Shown piece after piece: positions 11,994 through 23,284 of a stretch of 64,000 nt of DNA. The number at the start of each line of letters is the position of its first letter. Position 1 is the stretch's first letter. The DNA is from Paulownia fortunei (Eukaryota; Streptophyta; Magnoliopsida; Lamiales; Paulowniaceae). The DNA is taken from assembly GCA_019321725.1 (NCBI GenBank), contig CM033110.1:8735278-8799277 (forward strand), read 5' to 3'. The position numbers and the translations under genes are program-made. Under the pieces are notes generated by a model. That model did not search any database. It was not told where the DNA came from and worked only from the letters and a program-made list of their open reading frames with translations.

Positions 11994-13947
11994 ATGGTTA
12001 TATGGTATCGTAGTCATAATTCTCGACGTTTAGTAAGAAATAATTCCGAAATTTTGTTTGGAAATTTGTTTGAATCATCTCCACACACTTCCACCATGGC
12101 TGAAAATGAAAGTGTCCAGGATGAAAATGAGAATCAACAGGTGCGTACCATGCATTATTACTTGCAACCTCCTCGAAATTCTTCTCCTTCTTGTTTCATT
12201 TTTTCTCTAAATGCAAATAATTTTCGATTCAAGTCAGGTATGATCCCTTTACTTCCTAATTTCCATGGTTTAGACTCTGAAAGTCCTTACTTGCATTTAA
12301 AAGAATTTGATGAAGTATGTGCCACTTTTGATGATCAAACTTGCACAAATGAGATTGTTAAGCTCAAATTATTTCCTTTCTCTTTAAAAGATAAAGCAAA
12401 AAATTAGCTTAATTCTTTAAAACCTAGGTCAATTGGTACTTGGCAAGAAATGCAAGCTGAATTCTTGAAAAAATTCTTTCCAACTCATAAAACTAATGCT
12501 TTGAAAAGACAAATTCAAAATTTTTCTCAAAATTCGAATGAAGTTTTCTTTCAATGTTGGGAAAGATTTAAAGATTTGTTGAATTCATACCCACATCATG
12601 GTTTTGAAAAATGGCGCTTAATTAGTTTCTTTTATGAAGGTTTAACTCCTGAAACAAAACAATTTGTTAAAACAATGTGTAATGGTGAGTTTCTTGATAA
12701 GGAACCTGATGAAGCCCTAGAATACCTATCATTTGGCAGAAAACTCTCAATCATGGCATAGTGTTAATTCTTCTGAAGGTTCTATTAGATCTAATCTTGC
12801 TAATAGTAATAAAGGAAAATATTACCTTAGTCAAGAAGATGATCTAAATGCTAGACTTGCTAGTTTAACAAGAAAAGTTGAAGCCATGGAACTTAAGAAA
12901 GTAAAGGAAATCAAATCTATGCAAGAGGAAGAAGTTTGTAGCAATTGTGAACTTTCGGGGCACTCCACCAATGAATGTCCAAACCTTCCAGTACAAGCAA
13001 ATTTTATGAACACATTCAAAAAGCCTTTCCATTCTCCATATTCTGAAACTTACAATCCACAATGGAGAAATCATCCCAATTTCAGTTGGCGAGATGATAA
13101 CCGTGCCCAACCACCGCATTCACAAAAACCACAAAACTTTCATTCTTATCCACCTCCACATACAAAATCTATTGAGGAGACTTTGCAAGCATTTATGCAT
13201 GAACAAACAAACATCAATAATCAGACTTCACAAGCTATCAATGAGATCAGAAGCACACTTTCAACACTGACAACTTCTTTGCGTACTCATGAAAAAGGTA
13301 AATTTCCTACTCAACCTCAACCTAATCCTTCTACTCAGTGTCATGTTTCTTCTTCAGGTGAAAATGCAGTCAAGGAGGCTAATTCAGTTACAACTCTTCG
13401 GAATGGAAAAGTTGTTGACAAGACTATTCATCCCAAGGAGAAAGTTTCTAATCCACCTCCAGAAATAAAAAATGGAAATAGTCTTGACGATAAAGGTAAG
13501 TTTGAAGAAGGTAAGCGTGAAAATGAAGAAAAAGAAAAGTATTTACCTCCAGCACCCTTTCCTCAAAGATTGCAAGCAACTCAGAAATTGAACTCAAATG
13601 CTGAAATTTTTGAAATTTTTAAACAAGTAAATATTAATATTCCATTATTGGATGCAATCAAACAAGTTCCACCTTATGCCAAATTTTTGAAAGATTTGTG
13701 TACAATCAAAAGAAAACATCATGTACAAAAGAAGGCATTTTTAACTGAAAGTGTTAGTTCAATCATTCAACAATTCACTCCACCCAAGTACAAAGATCCA
13801 GGTTGTCCAACCATTTCATGTATCATAGGAAACACTAGAATAGAGCGTGCTTTGCTTGATCTTGGTGCTAGTGTAAATCTTATACCTTTCTCAGTTTATG
13901 AACAGTTAGGTTTGGGAGAACTTAAAACAACTTCTGTTGTACTCTAA
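11994..13947 (+). pseudogene. gag and protease region of element A, direct copy
   Basis: Athila-type gag. The N-terminal part is at 11994-12407 (capsid-like segment with PHLHLKEF-type motif), with a stop at 12405-12407 where the family normally has Trp. It continues at 12450-12761, overlapped from 12733 by a 404-codon frame that carries a zinc knuckle CSNCELSGHSTNEC (CX2CX4HX4C, residues about 72-85), a long basic linker, and the protease start with LLDLGASVNLIPF (active-site DLGA in place of the usual DTG/DSG). A second stop at 13945-13947 (Gln codon changed to TAA) cuts the protease. Both stops are also present in the inverted copy at 19621-21600, so they predate the duplication. No Gag-Pro polyprotein can be made without readthrough. 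Confidence 0.8.
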
Positions 13948-14039
13948 TTAGCTGACCGTTCGATTAAAGTTCCAAAGGGAATAGTAGAAGATGTGTTGAT
14001 ACAAATTGATAAGTTTTATTTTCCAGTTGATTTCATTTT

Positions 14040-16500
14040 TTGGACACAGAGCCTGTTGCACAAACACATACACAAATTTCTATCATTTTGGGTCGTCCTT
14101 TTCTTGCAACTTCAAATACTTTGATCAATTGTAGAAATGGTATTTTGAAGTTATCATTTGGAAATATGACTTTGGAACTAAATGTGTTTAATGTTTGTAT
14201 GCAACCTGCAGAAGATGTCGAAGTACATGAAGTGGATTCAATTGAGGAACTTGTTCATGAATACTTTACTACTACTAACTCTTCAGATTCTTTGGAGACT
14301 TGTTTTGAAAGTGAAAGTATTTATAAAAAGGAACACACTAATACTATCTCTGAATTTTTGCAGGTACAAGAAAAATATTTTTGGAAGCCAAGGTTCGAAG
14401 AACTTTCATCATCAACAGTAAAATCTATTCCATCAAGTATTAAAGCTCCCGTGGTTGAATTGAAACCTTTGCCAGTTAATTTGAAATACTCTTTCTTGGG
14501 TGAGAATGAAACTTTTCCAGTAATAATTTCTTCCAAACTCGATGCATATCAAGAACGTAAGTTGATCGAAACTCTGAAAATGCATAAGAATGCTTTAGGA
14601 TGGACCATTGCTGATATTAAAGGTATTAATCCTTTCATTTGTACACATAACATCTATCTAGAGAAAAATGCTAAACCATCTAGAGAAATACAACGAAGGT
14701 TAAATCCTAATATGAAAGAAGTAGTAAGAAATGAAGTCATTAAACTCTTAGATAATGGAATCATTTATTCTATTTCTGATAGCAAATGGATAAGTCCGAC
14801 TCAAGTTGTACCTAAGAAATCTGGAGTTATTGTAGTCAAGAATGAGAATGATGAATTAATTCCAACTAGGACTGTTACTGGTTGGCGAATGTGCATTGAC
14901 TATAGAAAACTCAACTCAGCCACTAGAAAAGATCATTTTCCATTACCTTTCATGGATCAAATTTTAGAAAGAGTTGCAGGACACGAATTTTATTGCTTTT
15001 TAGATGGAAATTCTGGATATAACCAAATTGCAATTGCACTTGAAGATCAAGAGAAAACAACTTTTACATGTTCTTTTGGTACTTTTGCATATCGAAGGAT
15101 GCCTTTTGGATTATGTAATGCACCAGCTACATTCCTACGATGCATGCTTAGTATTTTTAGTGACATGGTTGAATGTTTTCTTGAAGTCTTCATGGATGAT
15201 TTTTCTGTTTTTGGTAATTCATTTGATGATTGCTTATCTAATTTAGAAAAGGTTTTGATCTGGTGTGAAGAAAAGAATCTTGTGCTCAATTGGGAGAAAT
15301 GTCACTTCATGGTAACAACTGGAAAGATGCTATCACATTGGAACTCTCAAGATAAAAAGAAGTTTTTGACTGAGGTTAAAAAATTTTATTGGATGATCCA
15401 TACCTATTCAAATATTGTCCGGATCAATCTTTCGAAGATGTGTGCCTGACAATGAGATAGGTAATATTGTCAAATTTGTCATTCAGAAGCATGTGGTGGT
15501 CATTTTTCTGTAAAGAAAACTACTGCAAAAATCTTGCAATGTGGATTTTATTGGCCAACTCTTTTCAAAGATACTTACACTTTCTGCAAAAGTTGTTAAA
15601 ATTGTCAAAAGTTAGGGTCCCTTTCAAAGAGAAATATGATGCCCCTACACCCTATCCTAGTGATTGAAATCTTTGACTGTTGGGGTATTGATTTTATGGG
15701 GCCATTTCCATTATCATTTGGTTTCTTTACATATTGGTTGCCATAGATTATGTTTCAAAATGGATCGAGGCAATTCCTTGTCGAAACAATGATCACAAAA
15801 TAGTGATAAAATTTTTGAAAGAAAATATTTTAAGTCGATTTGGAATTCCTAGATCTATTATCAGTGATGGGGGAAAACATTTTTGTAACAAAATTTTCGG
15901 AACTTTAATGAAGAAATATGGAATCATACATAAAGTTGCAACCCCTTATCATCCTCAGACAAATGGACAAGTTGAACTTGCAAATAGGGAGATAAAACAA
16001 ATTTTGGAGAAAACAGTTAACCCAAACCGTAAAGATTGGTCTCTTAGACTTACCGATACACTTTGGGCATATAGAACTGCTTTCAAAACATCATTAGGCA
16101 TGTCTCTTATAGGATAGTTTATGGAAAACCTTGTCATTTACCTGTTGAACTTGAACATAAAGCTTATTGGGCAATCAAAATGTTTAACTTCAACCTTGAT
16201 GAAGTTTTAAAATTACGCAAATTGCAAATCAATGAACTTGAAGAACTGAGAAATGATGCATATGAGAATTCTAAAATTTATAAAGCAAGAATCAAAGATT
16301 TTCATGATAATAAAATTTCAAGAAAAATATTTGAGTTGGTCAAAAGGTTTTGCTTTATAATTTTCGATTGCATTTGTTTCCTGGAAAATTGAGATCAAGG
16401 TGGAGTGGTCTTTTTTTTGTAAAAAAAGTATATCCTTATGGGCGATTGACATTGAGAATCCTAGAAATGATAACATATTCAAAGTAAATGGACAAAGAGT
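14040..16500 (+). pseudogene. pol of element A: RT and integrase, RNase H missing
   Basis: The 469-codon frame 14040-15449 holds the end of protease (IILGRPFLAT) and a reverse transcriptase with WRMCIDYRKLN, FLDGNSGYNQI, MPFGLCNAPATF and catalytic FMDDFSVFG (about 15190-15210). After EKCHFMV (about 15310) the sequence jumps to the pre-integrase segment QDKKKFL; the RT thumb/connection and the whole RNase H domain are absent. Integrase follows in broken frames: [22 protein letters not shown] (15675-15705), then 15734-16117 with the catalytic DDE core ([18 protein letters not shown]; the [12 protein letters not shown] helix with E) and 16180-16392. A frameshift at 14038 is private to this copy. 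Not functional on its own. Confidence 0.8.
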
Positions 16501-16691
16501 TAAACCATTTCTAGAAAATCAATTTTCACAAGAGGAAATTCTTTTTCTTTCTAACCCTTGTTATGATTAGTGTTGTATATATTTTTTTATCTGACATTAT
16601 TTTTTTCTCTCTTCTTCTTCTTTTATTTTTTATTTTTTCTTTTCCCGGTTAAATGGCGGATAACGGTACTCCGTGGCTATAAAAGTCGGAC
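16501..16691 (+). other. Post-pol spacer with a possible promoter-like stretch
   Basis: Non-coding, T-rich. At about 16640-16690 a sequence with CTATAAAAG precedes the next reading frame by a few tens of bases. A subgenomic promoter here is possible but only inferred from this TATA-like string. Confidence 0.3.
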
Positions 16692-17327
16692 TTGTCAGTT
16701 TCTCAAATAACTGAAATCTTTGTACAAATTTTCTTGTTTTTCTCATTCTCTTTTCTTGTTATTTTCAAAATGGGTGACATATTTCTAACTCTCAAGAAGC
16801 GATTTCCTTTTCTTCCTAAAAATGCAATTTTGAAAATTTATAAAATCAGGATTGAAAGATTGAGGATGCTTATGCACAAGGGCATTCCGGAGGACATACG
16901 ATGGTTAATTGAAGCAAAGGTAAGGGCAGGTGAGTTTTCACATGAGTTTCCAGATTTGCTTACTAGATACATGTCTGGTTTTGGTAAAAGCACATATTCA
17001 AAAAAACGAAGGGCGAAAAAAATGAAAGTTTGTCATATTTGTGCTAGATGGACTTGCAATACAAAGTGTCGTTCTTTAGGAATGGTCTCTAAAAATCGAG
17101 AAGATAAACTTAAATTTATTATGAATGGACTGAGTAAGGAGTCTTTAGATCACATTATATTGACTCTTGAGACGCATTCCTGTGGATTGGTACAACGTGC
17201 AATTCTTGATTTATGGGATCGTTTTCGAAATAAATATGAGCTTTATAGTCTTGGGAATCTGACATTAAAAGACCCTGTTTGCCAGTTTATAAGAAAACTA
17301 GATGGGAAGCATATCCTCGACCCATAG
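16692..17327 (+). CDS. Unrecognised 211-aa ORF with Cys cluster, downstream of pol
   Basis: Uninterrupted frame in the place where Athila elements often carry an extra (env-like) ORF. The in-frame ATG at 16770 (MGDIFLTLKKRF, 185 aa) has better context than 16692, whose first 26 residues are a Phe-rich hydrophobic stretch (VQIFLFFSFSFLVIF) that could be a signal anchor if translated. The rest is basic and helical-looking, with RIERLRMLMHKGIPEDIRWL, a SKKRRAKKMK basic patch that could be a nuclear signal, and a CHICARWTCNTKC cluster (CX2CX4CX3C) next to it. No transmembrane segment lies in the C-terminal half, so a typical Env is unlikely. Intact while the neighbouring gag and pol are broken. 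Function unknown. Confidence 0.55.
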   Translation: MSVSQITEIFVQIFLFFSFSFLVIFKMGDIFLTLKKRFPFLPKNAILKIYKIRIERLRMLMHKGIPEDIRWLIEAKVRAGEFSHEFPDLLTRYMSGFGKSTYSKKRRAKKMKVCHICARWTCNTKCRSLGMVSKNREDKLKFIMNGLSKESLDHIILTLETHSCGLVQRAILDLWDRFRNKYELYSLGNLTLKDPVCQFIRKLDGKHILDP

Positions 17328-17480
17328 AGGGCGTTTAAGCCATTACTGGACGTAAAACCAGAGGAAGATGTGAGCCACAATCACAACTACATGTACATAC
17401 ACGTGGTAGTAGGTAATTTTTAAATTTCGTATGTGTCCTTATTTTCAACCTTTTTGACAAAAGAAAAAGATATGCAATAC

Positions 17481-18401
17481 ATGTATTCCCTGTTCACACC
17501 TCAATAAATATCACCGTACTCACTCTATTTTTGCACAACTTATTTTCAAAAAAAAAAATAAATAAATAAAGAAAAAAAATGGAAGTTTCTTCAACTCGCA
17601 AATTTAATTCCATTTGTGTTTTTTGTGGATCCAATCTAGGAAAAAATGGTGAGTTTATAGGGGCAGCCAATAATCTTGGTAGAACTTTAGTAGAAAGAAA
17701 AATTCATTTAGTGTATGGGGGAGGCAGTTTGGGTTAATGGGAGTTGCCATTTCTGCTTATGTAGGAGGTGTCAAAGTTTTGGGAGTTATCCCAAAATGTT
17801 TAACAGTACAGAATATCACAGGTATGACCATTGGAGATGAGCTGAAAGTGTCACACATTCAGGACAGAATGCCTAATATGTTAAACAATGCGGATGCATT
17901 CATCATTCTACCTGGCGGTTTTGTACACTGGAAGAATTATTCCAAATTGTCTTTTGGGCATAACTCAACATTCACCAAAAACCTATAGGTATTCTTAATG
18001 TTAATGGTTTTTATAATGGTTTGCTATCTTTTGTAGATCATGCTGCGAAAAAAAGGGTTTATTTCAACTTCTGCGAGAAGAATCATCATTTCTGCTCCAA
18101 CACCTGACCAGCTGATTGATCAACTTCTAGCATATGTGCCAAAACCTGATCCAGTCTTGGCCAATGTGGATTGGTCCAATAGGAACAATGGTCGAAAACG
18201 CAAATTGAATTTGACTCTCAGTCTGTGATACTTATTGTTAATGATTTTATCTAATAATATGTGTGTTTTTTTTGTTGTTTCAGCTTTTTTAGCCGCATTT
18301 CAGGTGATATCTTTCAAACTTTACTTTCATATTTATTTTTGACATTGGGGACAATGTCTCGATTAGGTTGGGGTGAGGGATAATTGATATCATGACTTGT
18401 A
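17481..18401 (+). repeat. LOG segment, copy 1 (direct repeat X1)
   Basis: This block recurs at 24860-25782 in the same orientation. It spans the LOG leader, the coding frame and an Athila-typical 3' stretch (GACATTGGGGACAATGTC near 18340). The two copies flank the inverted block 18402-24855. Base 18402 begins sequence that is the reverse complement of pol ending at 15167. Confidence 0.85.
17579..18228 (+). pseudogene. LOG-like cytokinin-activating enzyme, decayed copy
   Basis: Near-identical to the intact frame at 24956-25609 but broken by indels. A G is lost in GGGG after the GGGSLG motif and bases are missing just after it (about 17735-17750). A G is lost inside the PGGFGT motif (about 17922). 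An A is gained in the A-run of AAKKGF (about 18050). All are at or next to homopolymers, so consensus error cannot be excluded for some, but the missing bases near 17745 are not a simple homopolymer change. Intronless like its partner. It lies in the order pol, unknown ORF, LOG expected of the unrearranged element. Confidence 0.85.
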
Positions 18402-19620
18402 CATGTCACTAAAAATACTAAGCATGCATCGTAGGAATGTAGCTGGTGCATTACATAATCCAAAAGGCATCCTTCGATATGCAAAAGTACCAAAAGGACA
18501 TGTAAAAGTTGTTTTCTCTTGATCTTCAAGTGCAATTGCAATTTGGTTATATCCAGAATTTCCATCTAAAAAGCAATAAAATTCGTGTCCTGCAACTCTT
18601 TCTAAAATTTGATCCATGAAAGGTAATGGAAAATGATCTTTTCTAGTGGCTGAGTTGAGTTTTCTATAGTCAATGCACATTCGCCAACCAGTAACAGTCC
18701 TAGTTGGAATTAATTCATCATTCTCATTCTTGACTACAGTAACTCCAGATTTCTTAGGTACAACTTGAGTCGGACTTACCCATTTGCTATCAGAAATAGA
18801 ATAAATGATTCCATTATCTAAGAGTTTAATGACTTCATTTCTTACTACTTCTTTCATATTAGGATTTAACCTTCGTTGTATTTCTCTAGATGGTTTAGCA
18901 TTTTCTCTAGATAGATGTTATGTGTACAAATGAAAGGATTAATACCTTTAATATCAGCAATGGTCCATCCTAAAGCATTCTTATGCATTTTCAGAGTTTC
19001 GATCAACTTACGTTCTTGATATGCATCGAGTTTGGAAGAAATTATTACTGGAAAAGTTTCATTCTCACCCAAGAAAGAGTATTTCAAATTAACTGGCAAA
19101 GTTTCAATTCAACCACGGGAGCTTTAATACTTGATGGAATAGATTTTACTGTTGATGATGAAAGTTCTTCGAACCTTGGCTTCCAAAAATATTTTTCTTG
19201 TACCTGCAAAAATTCAGAGATAGTATTAGTGTGTTCCTTTTTATAAATACTTTCACTTTCAAAACAAGTCTCCAAAGAATCTGAAGAGTTAGTAGTAGTA
19301 AAGTATTCATGAACAAGTTCCTCAATTGAATCCACTTCATGTACTTCGACATCTTCTGCAGGTTGCATACAAACATTAAACACATTTAGTTCCAAAGTCA
19401 TATTTCCAAATGATAACTTCAAAATACCATTTCTACAATTGATCAAAGTATTTGAAGTTGCAAGAAAAGGACGACCCAAAATGATAGAAATTTGTGTATG
19501 TGTTTGTGCAACAGGCTCTGTGTCCAAAACAATGAAATCAACTGGAAAATAAAACTTATCAATTTGTACCAACACATCTTCTACTATTCCCTTTGGAACT
19601 TTAATCGAACGGTCAGCTAA
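18402..19620 (-). pseudogene. Inverted copy of pol of element A (protease end and RT, truncated)
   Basis: Reverse complement of about 13948-15167. On the minus strand it runs through IILGRPFLAT and the RT motifs WRMCIDYRKLN and MPFGLCNAPATF, then stops at SIFSDM, just before the catalytic FMDD, where it meets LOG segment X1. It keeps an intact reading across the point where the direct copy is frameshifted (14038), but has its own frameshift near 18905 after IYLEK. Truncated and without catalytic aspartates. Confidence 0.85.
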
Positions 19621-21600
19621 TTAGAGTACAACAGAAGTTGTTTTAAGTTCTCCCAAACCTAACTGTTCATAAACTGAGAAAGGTATAAGATTTACACTAG
19701 CACCAAGATCAAGCAAAGCACGCTCTATTCTAGTGTTTCCTATGATACATGAAATGGTTGGACAACCTGGATCTTTGTACTTGGGTGGAGTGAATTGTTG
19801 AATGATTGAACTAACACTTTCAGTTAAAAATGCCTTCTTTTGTACATGATGTTTTCTTTTGATTGTACACAAATCTTTCAAAAATTTGGCATAAGGTGGA
19901 ACTTGTTTGATTGCATCCAATAATGGAATATTAATATTTACTTGTTTAAAAATTTCAAAAATTTCAGCATTTGAGTTCAATTTCTGAGTTGCTTGCAATC
20001 TTTGAGGAAAGGGTGCTGGAGGTAAATACTTTTCTTTTTCTTCATTTTCACGCTTACCTTCTTCAAACTTACCTTTATCGTCAAGACTATTTCCATTTTT
20101 CATTTCTGGAGGTGGATTAGAAACTTTCTCCTTGGGATGAATAGTCTTGTCAACAACTTTTCCATTCCGAAGAGTTGTAACTGAATTAGCCTCCTTGACT
20201 GCATTTTCACCTGAAGAAGAAACATGACACTGAGTAGAAGGATTAGGTTGAGGTTGAGTAGGAAATTTACCTTTTTCATGAGTACGCAAAGAAGTTGTCA
20301 GTGTTGAAAGTGTGCTTCTGATCTCATTGATAGCTTGTGAAGTCTGATTATTGATGTTTGTTTGTTCATGCATAAATGCTTGCAAAGTCTCCTCAATAGA
20401 TTTTGTATGTGGAGGTGGATAAGAATGAAAGTTTTGTGGTTTTTGTGAATGCGGTGGTTGGCACGGTTATCATCTCGCCAACTGAAATTGGGATGATTTC
20501 TCCATTGTGGATTGTAAGTTTCAGAATATGGAGAATGGAAAGGCTTTTTGAATGTGTTCATAAAATTTGCTTGTACTGGAAGGTTGGACATTCATTGGTG
20601 GAGTGCCCCGAAAGTTCACAATTGCTACAAACTTCTTCCTCTTGCATAGATTTGATTTCCTTTACTTTCTTAAGTTCCATGGCTTCAACTTTTCTTGTTA
20701 AACTAGCAAGTCTAGCATTTAGATCATCTTCTTGACTAAGGTAATATTTTCCTTTATTACTATTAGCAAGAGAATCTAATAGAACCTTCAGAAGAATTAA
20801 CACTATGCCATGATTGAGAGTTTTCTGCCAAATGATCTAGGTATTCTAGGGCTTCATCAGGTTCCTTATCAAGAAACTCACCATTACACATTGTTTTAAC
20901 AAATTGTTTTGTTTCAGGAGTTTAAACCTTCATAAAAGAAACTAATTAAGCGCCATTTTTCAAAACCATGATGTGGGTATGAATTCAACAAATCTTTAAA
21001 TCTTTCCCAACATTGAAAGAAAACTTCATTCGAATTTTGAGAAAAATTTTGAATTTGTCTTTTCAAAGCATTAGTTTTATGAGTTGGAAAGAATTTTTTC
21101 AAGAATTCAGCTTGCATTTCTTGCCAAGTACCAATTGACCTAGGTTTTAAAGAATTAAGCTAATTTTTTGCTTTATCTTTTAAAGAGAAAGGAAATAATT
21201 GAGCTTAACAATCTCATTTGTGCAAGTTTGATCATCAAAAGTGGCACATACTTCATCAAATTCTTTTAAATGCAAGTAAGGACTTTCAGAGTCTAAACCA
21301 TGGAAATTAGGAAGTAAAGGATCATACCTGACTTGAATCGAAAATTATTTGCATTTAGAGAAAAAATGAAACAAGAAGGAGAAGAATTTCGAGGAGGTTG
21401 CAAGTAATAATGCATGGTACGCACCTGTTGATTCTCATTTTCATCCTGGACACTTTCATTTTCAGCCATGGTGGAAGTGTGTGGAGATGATTCAAACAAA
21501 TTTCCAAACAAAATTTCGGAATTATTTCTTACTAAACGTCGAGAATTATGACTACGATACCATATAACCATATATCCATAAAGAAAATAAACAAACTATA
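19621..21600 (-). pseudogene. Inverted copy of gag-protease of element A
   Basis: Reverse complement of about 11994-13947, with the zinc knuckle at about 20590-20640 and the 254-codon C-terminal frame 19621-20385 ending in LLDLGASVNLIPF. It shares the two premature stops with the direct copy (Trp to stop in the capsid region near 21165; Gln to stop at 19621-19623). It has additional private frameshifts, for example at 20385-20440, 20780, 20915 and 21300. Not functional. Confidence 0.85.
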
Positions 21601-21645
21601 TTTACAAAGGAAAAATATTAACAAACCTGAATACTTACCTTGCCT

Positions 21646-21663
21646 TCCCCGGCAACGGCGCCA
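21646..21663 (-). other. Primer-binding site of the inverted block
   Basis: Reverse complement of TGGCGCCGTTGCCGGGGA, identical to the PBS at 11903-11920 and placed six bases from the inverted LTR. Confidence 0.9.
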
Positions 21664-21669
21664 AAAACT

Positions 21670-23284
21670 TGCTACAACTTTAAGGTTGCAAACCCAAGTG
21701 CAGGTTGTAGTAAGTAATAAATTTCTCATGAGTCCGAGGTCGATCTACAGGGAAGTTGTTTGAAGAATTCAAGTTTATATTTATAAAAAGATGGAGTTTA
21801 TGTGAATAAAAAATATATGAACAATTAATGTATGATGTAGCTAAAGAAAAAAACCAAAGTAATAAAAGTACTGAGGATTAAGGATCCACTCTTGAGTTTT
21901 TGGATAGATAAATGATTATTTATTCTTTTTACCTCTATTAATTGCCACAATTGGAATCCATACATAATGAAGGTTCCAATGGGAAGATATTATCAAGTAA
22001 CTCATGCAATAAGGTAATCATGATATTGTCTTACTATTGCAAATTATCTCTTAACGCCAACACTTATTTATGGAATCAAGCATTTATATACTCCTTCGTC
22101 AACAACAAATCAAGGTTTCACATTAGCAGTCGGTGGGGTAAAAACCGTACAATAAACTAAATGAACCCAAGTATTTGTTGTGCCATTGGAGATACATAAA
22201 TCAAGAATCACCACAAAAATAAGTAGGGTTTAGATCAAAATAATAATAATAATACAACATACTTAAACAATTTCTACCCTTATAACCATTTCTCTTCCTC
22301 CATCAAGAAATTCACCCTTTTTCCTCAGCAAATTGAAATTTAGAAAGACATAATAAAAGTAACAAAGACTAAAAATATAAGAGAAACTAGAGAATGCATT
22401 TCTATTACTACTAGAAAACTTACAATACTAGAAAACATACAAACAAGATAACTTAGCCTAAAGAAACCCTCTACCCCCCCTCTTACAAGCTGAATATATG
22501 GCCTATTTATAGTACTTGGAGTAAGCTAGAGGCCAAACAAATAATGAAGGGGTTAATCAAGTGGTATGCTAGTTGCCAAGAGTTGGTAAGTTGTTACACA
22601 AATTTCTCAACCACTGAATTGAATTACATTTTTAGATTAGATACAGCCAGAGTTTGAAGATACGTAAAGAATAAAAATTGTAGATCTTTCAACGCTGATA
22701 TATTTTCATATATCTTTTGTCAAATGTGGCGATCGGATGAAGGAGATATGGTCAAATTACCGAATCATGTCCAAGAGCCGCCCTGTAACATCAGCAGCAA
22801 CTTGCATCCTATGGTTTTACCATTTCGACACATTTTCACACCATCTTGTCTTCATAAAACTTGTTTATTTACCTCTTGGGTATAACATATCTGAATTTCA
22901 GACGAAAATAAATTTAGGCTCAAGATATATAACCGAATTGGTAAAATAAGTCAATGCTGGGCTGAACTCTGATCTGAATTTTGGTGATCCATTTTGTGTA
23001 ATTACTTGGACGAATTTTATGCTATCATCAAGACTGAATTGGGCTGAGCCTCCAACATAAAAGTTGTACCTCTATCTCTTGGCTTTCAAATGAAATAAGC
23101 TTCAGGTCCATAGAGCTTTTGATCATGAAGTTATGCTCAAATTACAAAAATTGCACAAGTCTGAAAACATGCTTCCATTTATTCCCTAACACAAAACATT
23201 AATAAAACAAGAATATTAACAAGAATAAAGCAAGAAAAGTATAAAGGATTTGATATAAAAATATGTTAAAATATGCACTTATCA
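21670..23284 (-). mobile_element. Third, inverted LTR inside element A
   Basis: About 1615 bp, starting TGATAAGTGC on the minus strand at 23284 and ending TTGTAGCA at 21670. It has a PBS and gag on one side and a polypurine tract on the other. That is the arrangement of a one-LTR circle opened in its interior, or of two tandem elements sharing an LTR. It has no flanking target duplication of its own. Confidence 0.85.

Noticed and set aside
14182..14421. Frames overlapping pol of element A (also 14321-14536, 15004-15289 and their inverted equivalents at 18314-18565, 18983-19385)
   Set aside because: They lie in other frames of the RT/protease coding sequence and have no independent signal.
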